DNA from: an uncultured Eubacteriales bacterium
Lineage (GTDB): Bacteria > Bacillota > Clostridia > Oscillospirales > Oscillospiraceae
NCBI GenBank assembly: GCA_900549885.1
Contig: URQA01000024.1
Span: 1-24,618 of the forward strand
DNA: 24,618 nucleotides
Direction: 5' to 3'
Shown piece after piece: positions 13,818 through 21,362 of the stretch (within the stretch, counting starts at the first letter, position 1; each line of letters starts with the position of its first letter). The notes under the pieces were generated by a model. The model made no database searches and was not told where the DNA came from. It was given only the letters and a program-made list of their open reading frames with translations. Made by a program: the position numbers and the translations under genes.

Positions 13818-15254
13818 ATGGCGCGACTTTCTGAATTTGCGGATCTGGACTCCGCTCTGGAGCATATTCTTATGGGCATCTTCATTTTGGACCGGGAGGG
13901 AAATTACCTCTATGTCAATGAGCAGTACTGCCAGAGCATAGGCAGACCGCCAGAGTTTTACCGGGAAATGTCGATTCCCCGGCTTAAGAAAATGGGATAT
14001 TTGTCCAGCAGTGTGTGGGAACAGGTGCTCCGGGAGCAACGAACGGTGATTTCCGTGGTGTCCGTCACAGATCAAGGAGTTACGACCCCTTATCTGACCG
14101 TGGGCACACCGCAGTTTGACGAACACGGGGAGATCCGTCAGATTGTATGCCGCCAGGAATCAGTCAAGCGGCTGAATGAACTGCTCCAGCATGGGTCACG
14201 CAACCGCTATCAGGTCAGTAGAGACGGGACTGGAGCGCCAGCCGTTCAGGAACAGATCATTGCTGAGAGTCCTCAGATGAAGCAGCTGCTTAGTACGTTG
14301 CTGGCGGTATCCAGAACGGATGCGGCCATCCTGGTCACAGGACCTTCCGGGTCCGGCAAGGAGGTGCTGTCCCGGATGATCCACGAAAACAGCGCCCGCA
14401 GAGAAGGGGCGATGGTCACCATCAACTGCGCCGCTATTCCCGAAAGCTTATTTGAATCCGAGATGTTCGGCTATGAAAAAGGGGCGTTTACTGGCGCGGC
14501 GGCTGGGGGAAAGAAGGGCCTGATCGAATCCGCCGATGGCGGAACGTTATTTTTGGACGAGATCAACTCCATGCCTCTGTCTTTCCAGATCAAGCTGCTG
14601 CGGGTTCTGGAGACGAAGCAGGTCACCCGTCTGGGGGCGGTTGCCGCTCAAAAGGTGGATTTTCGGCTGGTGTGCGCATCCAACGAGGACCTGCATGCCT
14701 TGGTGGAGCAGCAACGGTTTCGGTCAGACCTGTTTTACCGCATCAATGTGATTTCCGTGTCGATTCCACCCCTCAGTGAGAGAAAGCAGGATATCATCCC
14801 ATTGGCGATGCATTTTTTACGCCTGTTTTCCGAAAAGTACAACTATATCAAGACCCTGTCCGAGCGGGCAGAGGAAAGGCTGAAGGCCTACACCTGGCCA
14901 GGAAACGTTCGTGAACTGCGCAATGTGATTGAGCGGGCAGTGATCATGTCCTCCCCGCAGCAGTGGGAGATCGACGAAATTCCCCTGGAATCCCCCAGTG
15001 GAGCGCAGCGGGTTGAGCCAATGGCCCGGAAGTCTGGAGCAGGTTGGACTGGGGGAGGCTACCAAGGGCAGTCTCTGAAAGCTTATATGGACGCTTGTGA
15101 ACGGCAGCTGTTCGAGAAGCTGGTCGGCGAAAACCGTTCTCCCCGTGAGATTGCGCGGCTGCTGGATATCAATCTGTCCAGCGTATATCGGAAGCTGAGA
15201 CAGCACCAGATGAATTATGGTTCCGGCTTGGGCCGGGCGGAAAGCGCGTTGTGA
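13818..15254 (+). CDS. Sigma-54-dependent transcriptional activator, PAS-AAA+-HTH (regulator 2)
   Basis: A 478-residue enhancer-binding protein paralogous to regulator 1. The N-terminal PAS-like sensor (about residues 8-120, with GIFILDREGNYLYVNEQYCQS) is followed by the AAA+ domain: Walker A GPSGSGKE at 175-182, GAFTGA at 222-227, Walker B TLFLDE, and WPGNVRELRNVIER. The C-terminal helix-turn-helix is SPREIARLLDINLSSVYRKL. The recognition helix differs from that of regulator 1 (TSQTSIMRRKK), so the two probably bind different enhancers; the PAS domains also differ, so inducers may too (inference). The ATG at 13818 was chosen for GGCAGGAGGG upstream; the open frame extends 22 codons further but through the promoter. 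Flanking sigma-54 promoters drive KPR 2 to the left and the lipoprotein esterase to the right. Confidence 0.95.
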   Translation: MARLSEFADLDSALEHILMGIFILDREGNYLYVNEQYCQSIGRPPEFYREMSIPRLKKMGYLSSSVWEQVLREQRTVISVVSVTDQGVTTPYLTVGTPQFDEHGEIRQIVCRQESVKRLNELLQHGSRNRYQVSRDGTGAPAVQEQIIAESPQMKQLLSTLLAVSRTDAAILVTGPSGSGKEVLSRMIHENSARREGAMVTINCAAIPESLFESEMFGYEKGAFTGAAAGGKKGLIESADGGTLFLDEINSMPLSFQIKLLRVLETKQVTRLGAVAAQKVDFRLVCASNEDLHALVEQQRFRSDLFYRINVISVSIPPLSERKQDIIPLAMHFLRLFSEKYNYIKTLSERAEERLKAYTWPGNVRELRNVIERAVIMSSPQQWEIDEIPLESPSGAQRVEPMARKSGAGWTGGGYQGQSLKAYMDACERQLFEKLVGENRSPREIARLLDINLSSVYRKLRQHQMNYGSGLGRAESAL

Positions 15255-15272
15255 ATTTGAATGTGTGGAAAG

Positions 15273-15309
15273 GGGCGTCCGCCGGATGCGGCGGGCGCCC
15301 TGATTTTTT
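15273..15309 (+). terminator. Rho-independent terminator of regulator 2
   Basis: A 12-bp GC-rich stem (15273-15284 with 15289-15300, one T-G wobble, loop GATG) is followed by TGATTTTTT. It lies 18 bases after the regulator 2 stop and separates it from the sigma-54 promoter at 15325. Confidence 0.88.
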
Positions 15310-15324
15310 GCCAGAAAAGGATAT

Positions 15325-15340
15325 TGGCATACAGATTGCA
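15325..15340 (+). promoter_or_regulatory. Sigma-54 (-24/-12) promoter of the lipoprotein esterase
   Basis: TGGCATACAGATTGCA matches the consensus at all fixed positions, with GG at 15326-15327 and GC at 15338-15339. The predicted start near 15351 gives a leader of about 80 bases to the ATG at 15431. Any enhancer must lie inside or beyond the terminator and the 3' end of regulator 2. Confidence 0.85.
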
Positions 15341-15430
15341 AGAAATATTACAGAGAATGCTCCCCTGCAGTTGGAAAAAATAGATAGGCCGACGGCAGGT
15401 GCGTATGGAAACAGAAAGGATGAGGCAGGA

Positions 15431-17653
15431 ATGAAGAAGATCTTAGCGGCAATTCTAGCTGCATCGCTGGCGCTTACACTGGTAGCCTGCGGCGCTCCAG
15501 CGGAGCAAACTGGGGACGAATGGCAGCTGCGGAGAGAAAAACTGACACAGGAAGAGGTGGAGCAGGTACCCACAGAGGATCAGCTTGTGGTACTGGATAC
15601 GGCCTGCGGGCAGATCCAGGGGATTCAGAAGGATGGCTACCAAGAGTTCCGGGGAGTCCGTTACGCCACGGCGGAGCGGTGGGAGCAGGCTGAGCCAGTG
15701 ACCAGCTGGGAAGGGATATACGACGCCACGGTATGGGGGGACGGGAGTTGCCAGTACCGGGGCTTCTACCATATGGAGGACAGCACAGTCAGCCAGTTCT
15801 ATGCGGATGAGGCCGCCGCCACAGTCCCGATTGCATACAGCGAGGACAGCCTGAACCTGAATATCTGGACTCCTGATGGGGCGGAGGACTGCCCAGTGCT
15901 GGTGTATATCCACGGGGGCTCTTACATGACCGGAAGTAATACCGACGCTTCCACGGACGGCGAGGCATACGCTCACCACGGGGTTATCACGGTGGCCATT
16001 AACTACCGCCTGGGCCCGTTCCACTCGGTCTGGGGGGACGGCTACACCGGCAACCTGGCGCTCACCGATCAGCTCACTGCTCTGCGCTGGGTGAAAGATA
16101 ACATCGCCGATTACGGCGGGGATCCGGAGCGCATTACGGTCATGGGAGAGAGCGCCGGGGCGGTGAGTGTGCAGAATCTGCTCATCTCTCCGCTGGTGGA
16201 GGACGGACTGATCAGCGGGGCCATCATGCTCTCCGGTGGAGGCAGCCTCAGTGAGATCGGCAGTCCCACGGTACCCGCGCTGGTGGAGCCCATTTGGACC
16301 AAAGTCAAGCAGGACCTGGGGGTGGACAGCCTGGATGAGCTGAAAGACCTGCCCGCGCAAGAGCTTTACGCCGCCTGGGTGGCTGCGCTGGGTGCCTATG
16401 CGGGGACGGCCACCACTCCGGTGCTGGATGGCGTGGCCCTGGTGGACAACGTGGACACGGCGCTGGACAACAACACGGTGAAAAACGTGCCTTGCATCAT
16501 CGGCATCCTCAGCGAAGATATGTGGCCTTATACCCTGTATGATGCCGCGGTGGAGTATGGGGAAAAGCGGGCGCAAGCCGGAGGCGAGCCGGTCTACCTT
16601 TCTTACTTTGACCGGCAGCAGCCCGGCGAAAATCAGTTTGGGGCATTTCACGCCGCAGACCTGTATTATGTGTTCGGTACACTCTACCGGAACTGGCGGC
16701 CCTTTGACGACACAGATTACCGTATTGCGGAGGACATGATCGACTACATCTCGAATTTCGTCAAAACCGGGGATCCCAACGGCTCTGGCCTGGCCAAATG
16801 GGACAGCGCCACTGCAGAGGAACAGCTGTTTATGCACTTTGGGGACGAGGAGGCAGCCATGGTGGCGCCGGACACCTCGGTTCTTGCCAACACTCAGATC
16901 GAAGGCTGGGTCTTCCCATATGCGGATTCCATTGCGCCCCCTGAGATTGAGGACGAGCCGAACGAAGGGAAGGGTACGCCCATCGACCCGGCGGACCTGC
17001 TGGGCGTGTGGAACATCACCGGATGGAACGTGCTGGCGGACGGGTCCTTCAGCCCGGTGGCAGACCAGACCTTTGAATTTAAGGAGGATGAGCTGTACTA
17101 CTATATCTCGGGGGAGACGGCCAGCGCGTGCTACTACACGTTTGAAAACGAGTACGACATCGCCCTGCGGAACTTTGACGCGGCAGAGACGGATGCGCCG
17201 CTGATCTGGACTATGTACTTCAATGAAGAGGGGCAGCTGCTCATTGAGGATCCTACCTACGCCATTGCCTATGTCTGCGAAAAGCAAGAAGGAGACAGTC
17301 CGTCCCAGACGGGAGAAACCACCGAAAAGGGTACGCCCATCGACCCGGCGGACCTGCTGGGCGTGTGGAACATCACCGGATGGAACGTGCTGGCGGACGG
17401 GTCCTTCAGCCCGGTGGCAGACCAGACCTTTGAATTTAAGGAGGATGAGCTGTACTACTATATCTCGGGGGAGACGGCCAGCGCGTGCTACTACACGTTT
17501 GAAAACGAGTACGACATCGCCCTGCGGAACTTTGACGCGGCAGAGACGGATGCGCCGCTGATCTGGACCTTGTACTTCAACGAAGAGGGGCAGCTGCTCA
17601 TTGAGGATCCTACCTATGCCATTGCCTATGTCTGTGTGCAGGCTGAAGAATAA
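15431..17653 (+). CDS. Lipoprotein type-B carboxylesterase with two C-terminal repeats (esterase 2)
   Basis: A 740-residue surface-anchored esterase. The N-terminus MKKILAAILAASLALTLVAC ends in a lipobox (LVAC, Cys20), so it should be attached to the outer face of the membrane. The alpha/beta-hydrolase domain spans about residues 50-500. It has SEDSLNLNIW, the oxyanion motif YIHGGSY, nucleophile Ser241 in GESAGAVSVQ and likely catalytic His407 in FGAFHAADL. It is closely similar to esterase 1, which lacks the signal. After a short acidic linker come two near-identical repeats of about 103 residues (about 514-616 and 633-735), each starting KGTPIDPADLLGVWNITGW. They are beta-rich in appearance and perhaps lipocalin-like, but I cannot assign the family. 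The ATG follows GAGGCAGGA. A cell-surface ester hydrolase beside a Liv importer suggests it frees the imported acid (inference). It is monocistronic or leads into the liv genes. Confidence 0.92.
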   Translation: MKKILAAILAASLALTLVACGAPAEQTGDEWQLRREKLTQEEVEQVPTEDQLVVLDTACGQIQGIQKDGYQEFRGVRYATAERWEQAEPVTSWEGIYDATVWGDGSCQYRGFYHMEDSTVSQFYADEAAATVPIAYSEDSLNLNIWTPDGAEDCPVLVYIHGGSYMTGSNTDASTDGEAYAHHGVITVAINYRLGPFHSVWGDGYTGNLALTDQLTALRWVKDNIADYGGDPERITVMGESAGAVSVQNLLISPLVEDGLISGAIMLSGGGSLSEIGSPTVPALVEPIWTKVKQDLGVDSLDELKDLPAQELYAAWVAALGAYAGTATTPVLDGVALVDNVDTALDNNTVKNVPCIIGILSEDMWPYTLYDAAVEYGEKRAQAGGEPVYLSYFDRQQPGENQFGAFHAADLYYVFGTLYRNWRPFDDTDYRIAEDMIDYISNFVKTGDPNGSGLAKWDSATAEEQLFMHFGDEEAAMVAPDTSVLANTQIEGWVFPYADSIAPPEIEDEPNEGKGTPIDPADLLGVWNITGWNVLADGSFSPVADQTFEFKEDELYYYISGETASACYYTFENEYDIALRNFDAAETDAPLIWTMYFNEEGQLLIEDPTYAIAYVCEKQEGDSPSQTGETTEKGTPIDPADLLGVWNITGWNVLADGSFSPVADQTFEFKEDELYYYISGETASACYYTFENEYDIALRNFDAAETDAPLIWTLYFNEEGQLLIEDPTYAIAYVCVQAEE
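16970..17277 (+). repeat. Tandem intragenic repeat, copy 1
   Basis: This 308-base unit recurs at 17327-17634, a period of 357 bases (119 codons). About five base differences were counted across the whole unit, all near the 3' end, and only one changes an amino acid (Met/Leu in TMYF versus TLYF). Such near-identity points to recent duplication or ongoing gene conversion. Confidence 0.95.
17327..17634 (+). repeat. Tandem intragenic repeat, copy 2
   Basis: Second copy of the esterase 2 C-terminal unit, joined to copy 1 by a 49-base linker encoding a Gln/Glu/Ser/Thr-rich spacer. The reading frame is kept, and the protein ends 6 residues after the unit. Confidence 0.95.
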
Positions 17654-17972
17654 TCGAGTGGATGGACGATTACGCCCGAATAAACCGAAAGTGAAATGGC
17701 GAGTCAAATTCGCCTTAATCGATGCGTTTTCGGTTGCTAATTTCCGTTGAAAAGAGGAGACACCCAATTTCGACAGCCCTTCACAGGGGCCGGACGGGCG
17801 GAAAGAAGGACCAGGAAAAATTTGCATGAGGGACTGTTGACTATGTTGGCATGGGATTTGCTTTATATTTTTGCTGTAAAGCTGGATGAAAAATGGCGCA
17901 AGGACAGTAGAAAGCGGAACAGGGCTGGAGGCCAGGCCGGATGAAAAATCGCAAGGAAAGAGGGAGATAAAT
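17654..17972 (+). other. Long intergenic region before the Liv operon
   Basis: A 319-base gap without a convincing gene. It holds a nested inverted repeat at 17683-17735 (outer arms AACCGAAA/TTTCGGTT, inner arms GGCGA/TCGCC), the sigma-54 promoter at 17847-17862, and a leader of about 100 bases to the livH-like start. The inverted repeat lacks a strong T-run, so it is a poor terminator. A 65-codon open frame (17747-17944) runs through the promoter and is judged spurious. Confidence 0.7.
17847..17862 (+). promoter_or_regulatory. Sigma-54 (-24/-12) promoter of the Liv-type transporter operon
   Basis: TGGCATGGGATTTGCT, identical to the KPR 1 promoter including the unconstrained spacer. GG is at 17848-17849 and GC at 17860-17861; the predicted start is near 17873. 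An AAAAATTT tract starts exactly 31 bases upstream of the element, as it does at the KPR 1 promoter. Confidence 0.88.
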
Positions 17973-18863
17973 TTGGCAAACGTGTTCCACGACATATTAC
18001 AGCTAGTGCTCAGTAATTTCCATTTGATTGGGGTGCTGGCGCTCTTTGTATTGGGGGTTACCCTCACATACAGGACAACCAACGTAGTGAACTTTTCTCA
18101 GGCCATCACCGCTACCATCGGCGCGTACATGGCAGGGCTGCTGGTGCGTGATTTCGGATGCAGCCCATGGCTGGCTATGATTGTCGGCGTGCTTTTGTGC
18201 TTCTTGATTGGCGTACTGCTGGACGCGGTCGTTATCCGGCACATCGGCGGCGGCAACGGCCGCGTGATGGTGACGATTGCTCTGATCGTTATCTTTACTG
18301 CGGGGATTCCCCTGGTGTTTGGGACGATCCCCTACAACTTCCCCCGGTTTTTCTCCGGGCAGATCGAGTTCAGCCTGTTTGGCATGGACTTCAACGTGAC
18401 GAAAAACGCACTGTTTGTTCTGATCCTGTCGGTGGTCCTCATCGCCATTGTGTTCCTGGCCTTGAACCTAACCAAGTGGGGGCTGGGGGTGCGGGGAACC
18501 TCATCCAACATGTATGTGGCGTCTATGATGGGCGTGAATACCCACATGATGACTGCTCTGAGCTGGGGAATTTCCAGCGCCTGCGGCGCCTTGGCCGGTA
18601 TCCTGATGGCATCTCAGACCCAAGTCATCAACATCACGATGCTGAACATGGTATCATCCAATGCTTTCCTGGCTCTGGCGATTGGTGGATTTACCTCCTT
18701 CTATGGTCCGGTGGTCGGTGCCCTGCTGATCCAAGTGGTTCTGTCCATGATGGGCTTTGTCAGCGGAATCTGGGCCACGGCTTTGACCTACATCCTGGTC
18801 ATGCTGGTGATTCTGGTCAAGCCTGCGGGCCTGTTCGGCAAGACGGTTCAGAAGAAGGTGTAA
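17973..18863 (+). CDS. livH: Branched-chain amino acid-type ABC transporter permease (LivH-like)
   Basis: A 296-residue integral membrane permease of the LivH family, one half of the translocation channel. It is strongly hydrophobic, with about eight membrane segments. It has the family's N-terminal GVTLTYRTTNVVNFSQ (typical G-x-x-Y/N-F-A/S region) and the C-terminal ALAIGGFTSFYGPVVGALL loop that contacts the ATPases. I chose a TTG start at 17973 because AGAGGGAGA lies 6-7 bases upstream and the protein then begins like other LivH proteins. The in-frame ATG at 17886 lacks a ribosome site. The downstream permease starts 4 bases after the stop, indicating an operon. The family also imports urea, amides and aromatic or other organic acids, so branched-chain amino acids should not be assumed. 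Confidence 0.9.
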   Translation: MANVFHDILQLVLSNFHLIGVLALFVLGVTLTYRTTNVVNFSQAITATIGAYMAGLLVRDFGCSPWLAMIVGVLLCFLIGVLLDAVVIRHIGGGNGRVMVTIALIVIFTAGIPLVFGTIPYNFPRFFSGQIEFSLFGMDFNVTKNALFVLILSVVLIAIVFLALNLTKWGLGVRGTSSNMYVASMMGVNTHMMTALSWGISSACGALAGILMASQTQVINITMLNMVSSNAFLALAIGGFTSFYGPVVGALLIQVVLSMMGFVSGIWATALTYILVMLVILVKPAGLFGKTVQKKV

Positions 18864-18867
18864 TGCG

Positions 18868-19947
18868 ATGAGAGTATTAAAAAACGACTATGCGCAGCTT
18901 CAAAAGAGCTATGCGCCAAACCCGGCGAAAAAGATGACGAAGAATCCCCTGTTTGGATATGTGGTGGCGAGTATCGCGCTGATTGTGATTCAGCTGCTCT
19001 ATATGTCCGGACTCATTCCGCTGAACGTCAGTCAGGCCATTATGCAGACGATGATCTATGTGGTGGCCGGCATGGGCGTAGGGATCCTGCTGTGGCTGGC
19101 TGGCCTGATGAGCTTTGCCACCGGCGCGTTTATCGGCTTAGGCACCTATCTGGCGGCCTACATTCTGAAAGCCTACATGGTGCCCTTTGTGCTCATCCTG
19201 GCCATCGTGGCCGTGGTAGGTGTGGTAGCCGGTGTGGTGGTCGGCTTTGTGTCCCTGCGGGTCAAGGGAATCGGCCTGCTGATTGTCACCCTTGGCCTGG
19301 CCACCGTCATGTCCACCATGTACGCCCTGCCTAATGAGTTTACCGGCGGGCCCACTGGTGTGTCCAAGGTCCCTTTCCCGGAGCTGGCCATGTTTTTGGA
19401 AACTAACCGGGACACGATGTACTTTGTGATCCTGGCGGTGATGTTCATTCTGATCGTCATCACCCTGAACATCATCAATAGCCCCATGGGCCGGGCTATG
19501 TTGGCCATGGCCAGCAGCGAGTCGCTGGCTCAAGCCATGGGCATCAGGCTGCTGAAATACCGGGTATTGGCCTTTGTGATTGCCACGGTTTATGCGCTGC
19601 TAGCAGGCGTCCTGTACGTCAGCTATATGCAGTCCTCCATCTATGCCACTTGGAGCAGCAGCCTGGCCATGAATATCCTTATTGCAGTCTGTTTAGGAGG
19701 CACCGCCAGTCCGTCCGGCGTCATGATCGGCTCTTTTGTGATGTTCACCATCAACTCCGCATTCCTGCAGAACATCCCGTTCTTCCAGACCTATCCTCAG
19801 GCGTCTCTGTTCTTCAACGGGATCCTCATTATTATCATTATTGCCAAGTATCCTGGCGGTTTGGTCCGTCTGCTGGGTTCCATCAAAAACGGTGTGAAGA
19901 GACTCTATGTAAAGGGGAGGACGTATAAATATGGCCCCGAAGAATAA
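18868..19947 (+). CDS. livM: Branched-chain amino acid-type ABC transporter permease (LivM-like)
   Basis: A 359-residue second permease subunit with roughly ten membrane segments. The family regions GLMSFATGAFIGLGTYLAAY, FVSLRVKGIGLLIVTLGLA, NEFTGGPTGVSKVPF and the C-terminal GGTASPSGVMIGSF loop are present. The start at 18868 is preceded by GAAGAAGG in the end of the LivH-like gene, so translation is probably coupled. The hydrophilic N-terminus of about 25 residues is slightly long for the family. The 3' end overlaps the next gene by 17 bases, a sign of tight coupling. Pairs with the LivH-like permease to form the channel. Confidence 0.92.
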   Translation: MRVLKNDYAQLQKSYAPNPAKKMTKNPLFGYVVASIALIVIQLLYMSGLIPLNVSQAIMQTMIYVVAGMGVGILLWLAGLMSFATGAFIGLGTYLAAYILKAYMVPFVLILAIVAVVGVVAGVVVGFVSLRVKGIGLLIVTLGLATVMSTMYALPNEFTGGPTGVSKVPFPELAMFLETNRDTMYFVILAVMFILIVITLNIINSPMGRAMLAMASSESLAQAMGIRLLKYRVLAFVIATVYALLAGVLYVSYMQSSIYATWSSSLAMNILIAVCLGGTASPSGVMIGSFVMFTINSAFLQNIPFFQTYPQASLFFNGILIIIIIAKYPGGLVRLLGSIKNGVKRLYVKGRTYKYGPEE

Positions 19948-21349
19948 AAGCGTGATCCAGCGGGCGGTGAGCAAGCGGGACAAGCTCCATAATACCCTGG
20001 TGTTCAATCGGGAGTTCCCTGCGGTGGAGAGCGGCCTCATTGACGAGAAGAACGACAAGCGCATTAAGCGCCAAGAGATTAAGAGTAAGAAACGGCTGCT
20101 CCCGCTGGAGATTGCCGCCCTGCCGGAGGTGGAGAGTAATGCTGTGCGCCGGGAGCGAGAGCTGGCGCAGTTCGAAGAAAAGCAGAAGCTGCCCCGCCGG
20201 GCGGTACAGCAGACCTACCTTCGTAAAGTCAAGAAAGAGGGCGAGACCGCAGCCCAGCAGTACCGGCAGGCGGCCTTGAAAAAGCTGGACGACGAGGCGG
20301 CGGCCAAGCGGGCGGAACTGGAGCGGAAATACCCCACCAACGGCTCAACCCAGGTTCCGGCAGCGGCAGCGGCAGCTTATAAAAAGGCGTCCCAGGAAGA
20401 GGAAGAAAAGATGCAGGCGCTCCGGAAGCAACTCCAGGAAAAGAAGGACAAGCGCCTGGCGACCACCAATGCAAGGCTGGAAAAGGAGAACGCCAAGCTC
20501 CAGGCGAAGTTCGACACGGTGAGCCGGCAGCTACAGGCTGCCAGCCAGCAGCATGAAGATACCTTTGGCGAGGGTGACATTCTCAGCGTCCGGGATCTGA
20601 AGATGTACTTTTCCGGAATCAAGGCGGTGGACGGTCTTTCCTTCAACATCAAGCAAGGGGAGATCTTCGGCCTGATCGGCCCCAACGGCGCTGGCAAGAC
20701 CACCGTATTCAACTGTATCACCCAGTTTTATAAGCCCACGGCTGGCGAGGTCCTTTACCGGGATCGGTATGACAATGTGGTCCCTCTGACCACCTATAAG
20801 ACCACCGAGGTCATCAAGGCGGGCATTTCCCGGACCTTCCAGAACCTGGAACTTGTGTATTGGCTGCCCATTATGGATAATATGCTCATTGGGGCCCACG
20901 CTTTTTACCGCTCTACCCTGGGTGATCAATTCATCCACACCGCCAAGCTCCGTCGGGAAGAGGACGTGTTCCGCCAGAGGGCCCTGTCTATTCTGGAGCG
21001 GCTGGGCATCGCCCAGTATAAGGACATGCCGCCCATGGGCCTGCCCTACGGCGTGCTGAAAAAAGTGGAGCTGGCCCGGACGCTGATGTCCAATCCCCGG
21101 ATGATTATTTTGGACGAGCCCGCCGCCGGCCTGAACGACGCGGAGACGGAGGAGCTGACCGAAATCATCCGGTTGATCCGGGACGATTTCCACTGCACGA
21201 TTTTCCTGGTGGAGCACGACATGAACCTGGTCATGACTGTGTGCGACACCGTCTGTGCTATCTCCTTCGGCAAGATGCTGGCCATCGGTACGCCGGAAGA
21301 GATTCAGAACAGTCCGCAGGTCCAGGAAGCCTATCTGGGAACGGAATGA
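19931..21349 (+). CDS. livG: LivG-type ABC ATPase with a long N-terminal coiled-coil extension
   Basis: A 472-residue protein, nearly twice the usual LivG length of about 255. Residues from about 217 on are an ordinary LivG ATPase: Walker A GPNGAGKT at 250-257, the degenerate signature LPYGVLKKVELAR, Walker B MIILDEPAAGLN and H-loop EHDMNL. The first 215 residues are very rich in Lys, Arg, Glu, Gln and Ala. They look like a charged helical or coiled-coil segment (for example QEEEEKMQALRKQLQEKK), with a PAAAAAA hinge near 143. The ATG at 19931 has GGGGAGG ten bases upstream and overlaps the end of livM, which supports the extension as real. No alternative start with a good ribosome site was seen near the ATPase domain. 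The extension could tether regulators, ribosomes or the partner ATPase; nothing in the sequence fixes its function. Confidence 0.92.
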   Translation: MAPKNKSVIQRAVSKRDKLHNTLVFNREFPAVESGLIDEKNDKRIKRQEIKSKKRLLPLEIAALPEVESNAVRRERELAQFEEKQKLPRRAVQQTYLRKVKKEGETAAQQYRQAALKKLDDEAAAKRAELERKYPTNGSTQVPAAAAAAYKKASQEEEEKMQALRKQLQEKKDKRLATTNARLEKENAKLQAKFDTVSRQLQAASQQHEDTFGEGDILSVRDLKMYFSGIKAVDGLSFNIKQGEIFGLIGPNGAGKTTVFNCITQFYKPTAGEVLYRDRYDNVVPLTTYKTTEVIKAGISRTFQNLELVYWLPIMDNMLIGAHAFYRSTLGDQFIHTAKLRREEDVFRQRALSILERLGIAQYKDMPPMGLPYGVLKKVELARTLMSNPRMIILDEPAAGLNDAETEELTEIIRLIRDDFHCTIFLVEHDMNLVMTVCDTVCAISFGKMLAIGTPEEIQNSPQVQEAYLGTE

Positions 21350-21362
21350 GGTGAGGAATAGA

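Noticed and set aside
17747..17944. A 65-codon open frame in the long gap before the Liv operon
   Set aside because: It starts with TTG without a proper ribosome site, runs straight through the sigma-54 promoter and its predicted start, and resembles no protein.
15455..18082. An 875-codon open frame on the minus strand, antisense to esterase 2
   Set aside because: It mirrors a gene with clear catalytic motifs, crosses both repeats and the sigma-54 promoter, and its translation has no recognisable motif. High GC content at third positions keeps the antisense frame open.
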